Below are positions 43,498 to 52,400 of a stretch of DNA of 64,000 nt, piece after piece. Under the pieces are notes generated by a model that did no database searches, was not told the origin of the DNA, and saw only the letters and a list, made by a program, of their open reading frames with translations. The DNA lies in contig BMUD01000007.1 of the NCBI GenBank assembly GCA_014650015.1, forward strand, positions 231,375-295,374, written 5' to 3'. A program made the translations under genes and the position numbers. Positions within the stretch are counted from its first letter, which is position 1. Every line of letters starts with the position of its first letter. This DNA is from Streptomyces griseoloalbus. GTDB taxonomy: Bacteria > Actinomycetota > Actinomycetes > Streptomycetales > Streptomycetaceae.

Positions 43498-45450
43498 TCA
43501 GCGGGCCGCGCCCGCCCCCCTGCGCCGCCCCAGCAACTCCGCCAGCCCCCGCCGCGTAGCCGCCAGCACCACCCTGTCCTCCCCGCGGAGCACATACGTG
43601 TCGGGCAGGTCCCACACCAGCCCCGCCCCCGGCGCCTCCCCCACCGCCGCGTCCCCACGCCCCGCCGCGTCCCCACGCCCTGCCGTGTCCAGCGCCAGCA
43701 CCCGCCACGCCCCCGCCCGGAACGCCTCCTCCACGGTCCGGCCCTCCAACTGCGCGAGGCCGCCCACGGACACCGCCGCGAACAGCAGCACCCGCCGCTC
43801 GACCGGTATCGCGCCCAGGATCTGCCGCCCCATCATCGCCCCGGCGAACGCGGGCGCCGCCAAGTGGGACACACTCCGGCTCCGGGTCAGCGCACCCGGG
43901 TGCGCGGTCCGCAGGGTGCGGTACACCGCCTTCGCGAAGTCGTCGTCGTACAGCCGCAGCACCGCCCGCAGATCGGGCCGCACGGACCGCGCGTACAGCA
44001 CCGCCTCCAGATTCGTCGTGTCGACGCTGGTCAGCGCGAGCAGCGCATCCGCGCGATGAATCTTCGCGGCCTCCAGAACGCCCTCCTGCGTGACGTCCCC
44101 GACCACCACCGGCACCCGTAACCGCCGCGCCGTGGCCATCCCCCGGGCCTCCGGATCGGCCTCGACGCACACCACCGGAATGTGCAGCTCCCGCAGCCGC
44201 GTCAGCACCCGCGTCCCGATCTTGCCCAGCCCGAGCAGCACCACGTGCCCGCCCAGCCCGCGCGGCGGCTTCCGCAGCGCCGACGCCGTACGGAACGTCC
44301 CCAGCGCCTCCAGCACCGCCGCCAGCAGCACCGGCAGCAGAAGCAACCCCACCAGCCCCGACAGCAGTTGCAGCACCTGCCGCCCGGTGGACTCGTTGTG
44401 CGCGGGCTCGTTGATCGCGAAGAGGTCGAGCAGCGTGACGTACGTGGCGTGCAGCGGATGATCCCGGGTCACCAGCGTCAGTGCCACCGCGAGGGCGAAC
44501 ACGGCCGCCAGCAGCCCGGCCAGCGACCACCGCAACCGCCGCGAGAACAGCGACCCGAACGGCGGCACTCCGCCCCGCCGGGCCGGCAGCGGCGGACCGG
44601 AGTACGCCACCTGTTCCAGCACCACCGTGCCGCGTCCGGTCGCCGCCGCCACCGCCGCCGCGTCGGGCAGCAGTCGCGGGCCCTGATCGCCGCTGTCCTC
44701 CGAACCCTCCGCCCCGGCCGGGTCGTTGCTCGTCGCGGACAGCAACGCCAGTGTGCACAGCCCGGGATCGGCCACCTCGCCGGGACGCGGGGGCCGACGC
44801 TCCACCGCCCGCAGCAGCAGCCCTTCCGCGTCGACGACCTTGCTGGTGCCGACGAGCGCGGTGGCGACCAGCGCGGGCGCGGTCGTATCGGCGTCGGACA
44901 GCACGGTCGTGGCGATGTCGGCCTCGGCGCCCCCGCGCCCCGACGCCGCGTCTCCCGCCAACTCCGCCGCTTGGTCGAGGAGTTCCTCGATGTGCTGCCC
45001 CAGTCGCCGGTTGTAGAGCCGGAGCACGAGCCGCAGCCGGGGGTTGAGCCGGCGGGCGGTCAGGGCGGCACGGATATTGGTTTCGTCGTCGTCGTACACC
45101 AGCGCCAGCGCGGCGGCCCGCTCGACACCGACCGCGGCGAGCACGGCCTCCGTCGGCTCGGCGGCCTCCACCACCCGTTCCCCGGCGGCAGCGGCGCCGT
45201 CGGGGCCGCCGCTGCCCCGGTTCACGGCGGTCACGACCCGGTCCAGCAGGGCCGCGGAGGCCGCACGGGCCCGCCCGACCATCGGCTGCCGCACGCGACT
45301 CCCGGCCGGTGGTACGACGAGGGTGACCTGTTCCCGGTACACACCGCGCAGTTCGGCGGCGAGCCGGTGCGCCAGCCCGTCGTCGCCGCACACCACCATG
45401 TGCGTGGACGGGTCGTTGGGCAGGGCCGGATTCGGAAGAAGGCTCACCAC
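43498..45450 (-). CDS. NAD-binding TrkA-N (CASTOR/POLLUX-like) membrane protein
   Basis: 650 residues with two Rossmann-type RCK domains. The first begins HMVVCGDDGLAHRLAAEL near residue 20. Two TM segments lie in the middle (SLAGLLAAVFALAVALTLVT and VLQLLSGLVGLLLLPVLLAAVLEAL). The second RCK domain has VVLLGLGKIGTRVLTRL and VVGDVTQEGVLEAAKI. The layout resembles CASTOR-type ion channels or a potassium-channel regulatory protein. The start, GTG 45450 or 45447, has a weak ribosome site. It is divergent from the permease pair at 45601. Confidence 0.85.
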   Translation of the reverse strand: MVSLLPNPALPNDPSTHMVVCGDDGLAHRLAAELRGVYREQVTLVVPPAGSRVRQPMVGRARAASAALLDRVVTAVNRGSGGPDGAAAAGERVVEAAEPTEAVLAAVGVERAAALALVYDDDETNIRAALTARRLNPRLRLVLRLYNRRLGQHIEELLDQAAELAGDAASGRGGAEADIATTVLSDADTTAPALVATALVGTSKVVDAEGLLLRAVERRPPRPGEVADPGLCTLALLSATSNDPAGAEGSEDSGDQGPRLLPDAAAVAAATGRGTVVLEQVAYSGPPLPARRGGVPPFGSLFSRRLRWSLAGLLAAVFALAVALTLVTRDHPLHATYVTLLDLFAINEPAHNESTGRQVLQLLSGLVGLLLLPVLLAAVLEALGTFRTASALRKPPRGLGGHVVLLGLGKIGTRVLTRLRELHIPVVCVEADPEARGMATARRLRVPVVVGDVTQEGVLEAAKIHRADALLALTSVDTTNLEAVLYARSVRPDLRAVLRLYDDDFAKAVYRTLRTAHPGALTRSRSVSHLAAPAFAGAMMGRQILGAIPVERRVLLFAAVSVGGLAQLEGRTVEEAFRAGAWRVLALDTAGRGDAAGRGDAAVGEAPGAGLVWDLPDTYVLRGEDRVVLAATRRGLAELLGRRRGAGAAR

Positions 45451-45600
45451 AAGGGAAGAGACTGCCTCATCGTGGCGGGTGGTTCCAGGCCGGACCGCGG
45501 CCGTGCCTGAACGGCCGCGCTCCGCCCTCCGTACCCAAGGGACAGGGACCGAAGCGACCCCGCCCTCTCTCGCGCGCATCTCCGGAGGTGCACCCGGCCC

Positions 45601-46677
45601 GTGGCCATCACCAGAACACCCCCGCGCGGAACCGCCGGACCCGAGCCCGAGCCCGAACCCGGACCCGGACCCGGCCACAGTCCATCTCGCGAGGCCGGGG
45701 CCGACCGGGAAGCATCCCCCGAGGAGTCCCGTCACCTCACCTCCCCGCTCCTGCTCACCGCGGTCCTGCTTACGGCCGTGATGGTCCAGGACCCGGTCCG
45801 CCGCGCCCTGGCCGCCCCGGTGATGCAGAGCTGGATGACGGTGTTCGTGGCGGTGGTCGTCCAGGCCCTCCCCTTCCTGGTGCTCGGCGTCCTGCTGTCG
45901 GCGGCGATCGCCGTGTTCGTCCCGCCGTCGTTCTTCGCCCGCGCCCTGCCGAAACGTACGGCGCTGGCCGTACCGGTCGCGGGGGCGGCGGGGGCGGTGC
46001 TCCCCGGCTGCGAGTGCGCGTCCGTCCCGGTGGCGGGCGCGCTGGTGCGCAGGGGAGTGGCCCCGGCGGCGGCCCTGGCGTTCCTGCTGTCCGCCCCCGC
46101 GATCAACCCGATCGTGCTGACGGCGACGGCGGTCGCCTTCCCGGACGACCCCGAGATGGTCCTCGCCCGTTTCGTCGCGAGCCTGCTGGTGGCGTGCGCG
46201 ATGGGCTGGCTCTGGCAACGCCTCGGCCGCACGGACTGGCTGCGCCCACCGGCCCGTTCGTCCTACGCCGGACAGAGCAGGGGCGCGGCGTTCTGGGGCT
46301 CGGTACGGCACGACGTGATGCACGCGGGCGGCTTCCTCGTGGTCGGCGCGATGGCGGCGGCGACGCTGAAGGCGGTGGTCCCGGAGGAGTGGCTGCGCGC
46401 GGCGGCGGGCAACCCGGTGCTGTCGGTGCCGGCGCTCGCGGCCCTGGCCGTCCTGCTGTCGATCTGTTCGGAGGCGGACGCGTTCGTGGCGGCGTCGCTG
46501 ACCCAGTTCTCGCTGACGGCCCGGCTCACCTTCCTGGTCGTCGGACCCGTGATCGACCTGAAGCTGTTCGCCATGCAGGCGGGCACGTTCGGCCGTGCCT
46601 TCGCCCTGCGCTTCGCCCCCGTGACCTTCGCCCTGGCGGTGGCGGTCTCCGCCCTGACGGGAGCGGTGCTGCTGTGA
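45601..46677 (+). CDS. UPF0718 (YcgR-like) permease
   Basis: 358 residues with about eight TM helices after a disordered EPEPEPGPGPG N-terminus. The family core is PFLVLGVLLSAAIAVFVPP and the Cys-containing loop GCECASVPVAGALVRRG, with FLLSAPAINPIVL and a second Cys loop LSICSEADAFVAAS. Members of this superfamily include ArsP-type arsenical exporters. Its partner downstream is the YcgQ-like protein, and YcgR-YcgQ pairs are found in many Gram-positives. The metal or substrate is not established. The ribosome site ggaggtg is 12 bases from GTG 45601. Confidence 0.88.
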   Translation: MAITRTPPRGTAGPEPEPEPGPGPGHSPSREAGADREASPEESRHLTSPLLLTAVLLTAVMVQDPVRRALAAPVMQSWMTVFVAVVVQALPFLVLGVLLSAAIAVFVPPSFFARALPKRTALAVPVAGAAGAVLPGCECASVPVAGALVRRGVAPAAALAFLLSAPAINPIVLTATAVAFPDDPEMVLARFVASLLVACAMGWLWQRLGRTDWLRPPARSSYAGQSRGAAFWGSVRHDVMHAGGFLVVGAMAAATLKAVVPEEWLRAAAGNPVLSVPALAALAVLLSICSEADAFVAASLTQFSLTARLTFLVVGPVIDLKLFAMQAGTFGRAFALRFAPVTFALAVAVSALTGAVLL

Positions 46678-47414
46678 GGCGCGACCCGCGTCGGACCGTC
46701 GGCCTCGACCTGAACCGCCAGGCCCAGGCGGCCCTCCTGTTCCTGCTCGGCGCGACCGTGCTGCACGCCGGCCTGACCGACCTCCACCTGCGCTACGTCA
46801 AGGCCGGCCTGCGCCCGCTGCTCCTGCTGTCGGGCGCGGTACTGATCGCGACGGCGGCGGCGACGATCCGGTACGCATGGCGCCGCGGGCCCCGGGAGCA
46901 CGACGCGGAGCGGCACCGGGAACCCCGGATCTCCTGGCTCCTCACCCTCCCCCTCTTCGCGCTGATCCTGGTGGCCCCGCCGGCCCTCGGCTCCTACAGC
47001 GCCACCCACACCGGTACGGCCCTGCAGAAGCCCTTCGGCTTCCCGGACCTTCCCGCACGGGGGCCCCTGCGCCTGGGGGTGGGGGAGTACGCGGCCCGCG
47101 CGGTCTACGACGACGGCCGCCACCTGCGCGACCGCCCCATCGGCATCACCGGCTTCGTGGCCCTGGACCGCACCGGCACCCCGTATCTGGTCCGCATGAC
47201 CCTCAACTGCTGTGCCGCGGACGCCCAGCCGGTCAAGATCGCCCTGACCGGCGAGATCCCCCCGGTCCTGCAACCGGACACCTGGCTGGAGATCACCGGC
47301 ACCTACACCCCACGCCGCACCAGGGATCCCGTCAACGGCGGCCCGGTCCCGTACTTCCGGGTCACGCGCGCCGAACCGGTCCCGCCCCCGCCGGACCCGT
47401 ACGACGCGACATAG
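46674..47414 (+). CDS. TIGR03943/DUF1980 (YcgQ-like) membrane protein
   Basis: 246 residues. Two N-terminal TM helices (AQAALLFLLGATVLHAGLTDLHL and LLLLSGAVLIATAAATIRYAW), a third (WLLTLPLFALILVAPPAL), then an extracytoplasmic OB-like domain with the conserved pair in VRMTLNCCAADAQPVKI. Double Cys is a probable metal ligand. It is coupled to the permease by GTGA overlap, so the two probably act as one unit. Confidence 0.88.
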   Translation: MRRDPRRTVGLDLNRQAQAALLFLLGATVLHAGLTDLHLRYVKAGLRPLLLLSGAVLIATAAATIRYAWRRGPREHDAERHREPRISWLLTLPLFALILVAPPALGSYSATHTGTALQKPFGFPDLPARGPLRLGVGEYAARAVYDDGRHLRDRPIGITGFVALDRTGTPYLVRMTLNCCAADAQPVKIALTGEIPPVLQPDTWLEITGTYTPRRTRDPVNGGPVPYFRVTRAEPVPPPPDPYDAT

Positions 47415-47464
47415 GACGGCCGGGACGCGTACGGCCGGGACGCGTACGGCCAAAACGTGTCCGA

Positions 47465-47758
47465 CTAGGACTGGTACGGCTGCTGCTGGGGGTGCTGACC
47501 GTACCCCTGCCCGCCCGGACCGCCGACGGCCTGCGCCTGAAGCTGCTCGGCCTGCTCCTTGGTCACCTTGTGCTCCGCGCCGCAGAAGGTGCACTGCGTC
47601 GCGTACTTCGTCGAGACCGGGAACAGCGGCACGAAGAACAGCGTGAACTTCGTGACCCGTTTCCTGAGCGTGTGCGCGGCGGGATTGCCGCACTGGGCGC
47701 ACACCAGCGTCAGTATCGCGAGCTGGTACAGATACCCCTTGGTACCAAAAATGATCAT
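47465..47758 (-). CDS. zinc-ribbon domain protein
   Basis: 97 residues: MIIFGTKGYLYQLAILTLVC, then a zinc ribbon formed by CAQCGN and CTFCGAEHK, and a Gln/Gly/Pro-rich tail. LFFVPLFPVSTKY between the Cys pairs matches a family of small zinc-ribbon proteins common in actinobacteria. ATG 47758 is preferred; the longer open frame has no ribosome site. Confidence 0.82.
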   Translation of the reverse strand: MIIFGTKGYLYQLAILTLVCAQCGNPAAHTLRKRVTKFTLFFVPLFPVSTKYATQCTFCGAEHKVTKEQAEQLQAQAVGGPGGQGYGQHPQQQPYQS

Positions 47759-47854
47759 GTCGTGTTCCTTCCCGAGCCACGGCCCACCGAACCCACCACA
47801 CCAGACGGTGACGGCGGTCGGCAACGTGACCGGCCACAACACTGCCCCACCCGG

Positions 47855-48180
47855 CACGAACGCACCAGCCCTCCCGCGTCGGCGCTGGGCAGGCCGCCGG
47901 CCATCGGGGTGCTGGTCGTGGTCGTGGCCGGTGCGGGCTTCGGGTCGTACTGGTTCCAGCCGTGGAAGCTCTGGCAGGACGAGACCGTGCGGGAGGCCCT
48001 GCCGACGGCGGCCCCCCTCCAGCGCTCCGGCATCCGCGCCGGCCTCCACCTCGACCTCCTCGCCCTCGATCCCGGTGCCGGATCCGCGGACGCCGGCGAG
48101 TGGCGAGCTGATCAGTCACGAGCACGCCACCTCGGGCACGGTGAGGCTCGTACGGCTGCCCGATGGGTCCCAGGGAGGCA
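47855..48180 (+). pseudogene. DM13-domain protein, frameshifted and truncated
   Basis: The 452-base gap between the zinc-ribbon gene and the next gene holds a broken gene. One frame gives GVLVVVVAGAGFGSYWFQPWKLWQDETVREALP, a signal anchor plus the motif FQPWKLW. The next frame continues ASGELISHEHATSGTVRLVRLPDGS, the start of a DM13 electron-transfer-type domain, and then stops. There is no in-frame start at the N-terminus, and about 90 residues of the domain are missing. Confidence 0.6.
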
Positions 48181-48211
48181 GCCGTGAGGCACGGTCGGCC
48201 GTCCGGTGCGG

Positions 48212-48868
48212 TCAGCCGCCCGGCGCGGTCCCCGGACAGACCTCCACCGCCATGACCGCCGTGGCCTCCACGAGGGACACCCTCATCTCGCCCGTGTCCG
48301 TCTTCAGCACGACCACGCCGCGCTCGACGCGTAGGGGCTCGCCGCACTCCGTGCCCGACGGGGTCTTCACCAGGAGCTGGGGTTTGTCCTTCACCGGCCC
48401 GTACCAGGTGAAGGCGACGCCCGCCACCAGCAGCGCGCCGCACGCCATGGTGAGGACCACGCCCCGGCGCATCGCGCGCAGGGCGCGCCCGGCCTCCACG
48501 TGGTCCCCGGCGTACCGAGCCGCCACGCCGGCGCCCGACTCCAGCACCAGCGGCGTCGCCACCGGCGTGCCGTGCGCGGCGCGCAGCAGGTACAGCGCGC
48601 CCACGGCGCCGCACACCAGGGACAGCAGGAGCATGCCGCCCACCAGCGCGTCGTAGGGGGAGGCGAGCTTGGTGACGTCCGTACGGCCCTTGACCAGGCC
48701 GAAGCCGAGCAGGCCGACGAAGAGCCCGGCGAGGCCGTTGCGCCAGGCCAGCGCGGCCTCCCGGACCTTCGGCAGTTCTTCGGCCAGCGCCCGCCGCATC
48801 CGGTGGGCCGCCGCACGGTCCGCGGCGATGGCGGGACGGCCGGGGGTGAGCCGCGGGCCGGTCGTCAC
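48212..48868 (-). CDS. hypothetical membrane protein with two to three TM helices
   Basis: 218 residues. A basic helical N-terminus (AAHRMRRALAEELPKVREAALAWRNG) is followed by TMs LAGLFVGLLGFGLVKG, LVGGMLLLSLVCGAVGALYLL and VVLTMACGALLVAGVAFTWYG, and a C-terminal soluble segment with paired Cys. GTG 48868 follows ggagg and overlaps the stop of the upstream gene by 4 bases (GTGA). Function unknown. It lies just left of the CHAT-RES operon and is transcribed away from it. Confidence 0.75.
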   Translation of the reverse strand: MTTGPRLTPGRPAIAADRAAAHRMRRALAEELPKVREAALAWRNGLAGLFVGLLGFGLVKGRTDVTKLASPYDALVGGMLLLSLVCGAVGALYLLRAAHGTPVATPLVLESGAGVAARYAGDHVEAGRALRAMRRGVVLTMACGALLVAGVAFTWYGPVKDKPQLLVKTPSGTECGEPLRVERGVVVLKTDTGEMRVSLVEATAVMAVEVCPGTAPGG

Positions 48869-49209
48869 AGATCCTCCAGCCTCACGTTCCAGTAGGCCCC
48901 GCAGCCCTCTTCGTCGGCCGGACGCCCCTCGTGCTCGGTGGTGCAGGTGCACATCACGGCGATCTCCCGCACCCGCGGACCCCGCCGGGGGCCGCGGAAC
49001 GCCCGGGGCCGGTACGTGAAGGTGAAGGAGCAGCCGCAGCGGGGGCAACTCCCGCTGAGCACCGTCGTGTCGTCGTCCACGGACAGCGCCTGCGCCTCCC
49101 GCGTGAAGTCACGCGCGTAGTCGTCGGCGGTCACCTCCCGGTACGCCACACCGGCCCCCGCCGTCGCGTGGTCGGTGTCGGTACTGGTCGAGACGCTCTC
49201 CCCCGGCAT
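48865..49209 (-). CDS. small Cys-rich zinc-ribbon-like hypothetical protein
   Basis: 114 residues with a probable zinc site CPRCGCSFTFTYRP near residue 55 and further Cys in VMCTCTTEHEG and GCGAYW. ATG 49209 has a perfect aaggagg five bases upstream. It is divergent from the CHAT gene across a 249-base region and couples to the membrane gene at 48868. The family is unknown to me. The pair may be accessory to the CHAT operon (inference). Confidence 0.75.
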   Translation of the reverse strand: MPGESVSTSTDTDHATAGAGVAYREVTADDYARDFTREAQALSVDDDTTVLSGSCPRCGCSFTFTYRPRAFRGPRRGPRVREIAVMCTCTTEHEGRPADEEGCGAYWNVRLEDL

Positions 49210-49458
49210 GCCGGCCTCCTTGTGCGCGCTTGCACGGACGGGGCACAGCATGCCCGGTCCGCCCCTGTCCGGCCGCCCGGTTGCGGCGGTCGCGCGCCCA
49301 ACACCCGAAAGACGCCCGCGCGGTGACCCACTCGTACCGCGAACAGGGCGCCGCCGGGCGGAGTTGGGGCGAAAACCGGGTGCGGGGGTGACGATGCCGC
49401 CGGTCCGGCCCCGCCAAGGGCGCGCAGTGGGCATGATGGCCCGGGGAGGGAACGGAAC

Positions 49459-52400
49459 ATGAGTGACGTCACTACCGGACCGCTGCCCGTCCGGGCCGAG
49501 GCGGTCCTGTCCCGCACGGAGACCTGCTCGGTGCCCACAGCACCCGAGGAGTACGACGGCCTTCGCGGGCCCGCACTCGACCGCGAGATCGAGGAGATCG
49601 ACGCCCTCCTGACCGAGGGAGCGGCCACGGCCGACGCGCGCCCCGGGGACCTGGCCGTGGCCGTGGCCCGGCTGGAGGCCAGGCTGGGCGCGCTGCTCGC
49701 CATCAGGGCCGTACTCGGCGACGACGAGGCGGACCGCGTCAGGGCGCAGGCCCTGCTGGCGGCGGCACGGCAGAACGACGTGCTGACGGAGCAGGCACGC
49801 GTCACCGCGCGAAAGCACCTGATCCTGCTGCTCGCCCGCCGCTTGAGCGGGGTGTCGGGGTTGTTCTCCGACTCCCTGGACGAGGCGACCTTCATCGAGA
49901 TGATGCGGGTGGGCAGGCCGGGGAGTCACGGCGGCCCCGGGTACGTCGAGGACATCCTGCTGCTGTACCGGCTGGCGCATGAAGCCGGCCTCGGGGACGA
50001 GCTTCCGGCCCCGACACGGCGACTCATGGACACCCTCGCCCGGCTCACGACACTCCGGATGGACGACAGGGAGGCGGTGGCCGAGTTCGCGGAGGCGATG
50101 CGGGCGAGCTCCGTCCACCTCCCTCCGCAGCTCCGCCATGTCATGGAGAACGCCGCCGCCCTGATGCGAACGAGCGCGGGCTCCCACTCCCTCACCGGGC
50201 ACGAGCAGTCCGGCTCGCAGGAGGACGGCGACGCCCTCGTACCGGAATTCCTGGCCCTGCTGGAGGCGACGTTCCCCCAGGCCGTGCGGGGCGAGGAAGT
50301 CCCCGGCATCATCAGCCGGCTGTCACGGCCCGGCTCCCCGTTGTCGTCCCGCATGGTCGCCGTGATGCTGCGGATCTCGCTGGCCCTGCGCACCAGGGAC
50401 CGCGGTCACCTGCACACCGCGCTGGAACAGCTCCGGGACGCCGCCCGGACCGGGGAGTTCGAAACCGAGGGGCAGGCCGAGTGGCTCCACGTCACCATGT
50501 CGATGCTGCTGGTGCTGGCGGGCGAGACGGGCGGCAGCCTGCTGGACACGGAGGCGGCGGAAGACCTCCTGGCGAGCCTGCCCCCGCTGCCGGCCGACGG
50601 GACCGGCAGCCCGCTGCGCGCCCTCGCCGACTGCCTGCGCCTCCAGATGCGTCTCACGCAACTGCGGGAGACGCGCGACCTCGCCGCCACGGACCTGGTC
50701 ATCGACGAACTCCACGACTACGACTCCGGGGCACTGGCCGCCGAGGGCATGCTGGGGGTCCTGGAGTACACGCTGGGATACGCCTATCTGTCCCGCGCCC
50801 AGATGTCCCGCTCGCGCGCGGACATGCACCAGGCCGTCATGCTGATGGAATCCGCCATGGAGAGCCTCGCCGGGACCGTCTCCATGGAGACGCTGAGCGA
50901 TCTGAACGCGGCCCCCGTGCACGCCCTGTCCGCCATGCTCGGGTCGGACCCCGAACACCTCAGGGAGGGCATCCGGCGCACGCGTACGGCGCTGGGGAAG
51001 CCGGGCATCACCTTCGACTTCGAGATCAAGACCCGCGTGGCCCTGGCCATCGGGCTGGACACCCTCTACCTGCGCACCGGTGAACCGGACGCCCTCGACG
51101 AATGCGTCGCCGAGCTGGAGACGGCCCGCCGGCTCCTGCCGCCCGAGGGCGCCCCGGACGGACCGAGCGTGTACTGGATGCTCGCCTCCGCGCTGGCCGA
51201 CCGGGCGACCGCCCGCCCCGGCACCCCGCAGGCCGCACAGGACCTTCCGGCCGCCGTGTCCGCCGCCCGCAAGTCGCTGCGGGCCGCCGCGGACGAGGTC
51301 CTGCTCCAGCTTGGTGTGCGGCACGGTCTGCGCGCCGCCCGTCGAGGCGCGGACCACGGCCGCACGGCGGCCTCCTGGGCCCTGGCCGCGGGGCGGGTGG
51401 ACGAGGCGATCGACTGCCTGGAGGCGGGCCGCTCCCTGGTGCTCGCGGCGGCGGCCGAGTCCAGGAGCGTCGCCGACCGGCTCGAATCCCTGGGCGCCGT
51501 GGACCTCGCGGCCCGGTGGCGCGAGGCGATCACGCCCACGGCACCCGGGGCGGGGGGAGCGGTGGCACCCGGGGCGGGGGAAGTGGCGTCGGACGGCGCG
51601 GGGGGAGTGGCGTCGGACGGGCCGGGGGGAGTGGCGTCGGACGGCGCGGGGGGAGTGGCGTCGGACGGGCCGGGGGGAGTGGCGTCGGACGGGCCGGGGG
51701 GAGTGGCGTCGGACGGGCCGGGGGAAGCGGCGTCGGACGGCGCGGGGGGAGTGGCGTCGGACGGGCCGGGGGAAGCGGCGTCGGACAAGGCGGAAGGTGC
51801 CGGTGGGTTCGGGCCGGTGGGCGAGGCCGTGTTCGGGCCGGCCGGGGACGGGCCCCGGCTCCCCGGCGACGTGCGGCGGCAGGCCCTCGACCTGCTGCGC
51901 TCGGAACAGCGGGAGACCGACGACCTGACGCCGGCCGACCGGGTGGCCGCCCTGCGGGACGGGCTGGTCCGGGCGGACGTGGACGCTCTCGTCCATCTGC
52001 TGCCCGGGGGCGGCACGGACGACGGCGCGGTCCTTCTCCTCACTCCCGAGGGCCCCGCCCGGTCCGTGCCGCTGCCCGCGCTCTCCGCCGAGGGGCGCGC
52101 GCCGCTCTCCGCCTTCCTGGAGGCGGACGCGGAACGCAAGCGGGTGGACGCCGACACCGGTTCCTCCCCGCAGGAGGAGCGGCGCGCCGAGACACGGTGG
52201 CGGGCGGCGCTCGACGAGGTGTGCGTGTGGGCCGGGGAGGTGCTGGGGCCCGTACTGGACGCGCTGGACGTGTGGCCGCGGGCGCTCGCCGAAGCCGGGC
52301 TGGTTCCCGCTCCCGCGGGCGGTGGTCCGGCCCTCCGGGCGGTGCGGCTGGTCCTGGTGCCGTGCGGCACCCTGGGTGTGGTGCCCTGGCCCGCGGCGGT

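Noticed and set aside
43229-45391. 720-residue minus-strand ORF overlapping the TrkA-type gene
   Set aside because: Gly/Arg-rich frame shadow; the neighbouring frame carries both Rossmann motifs.
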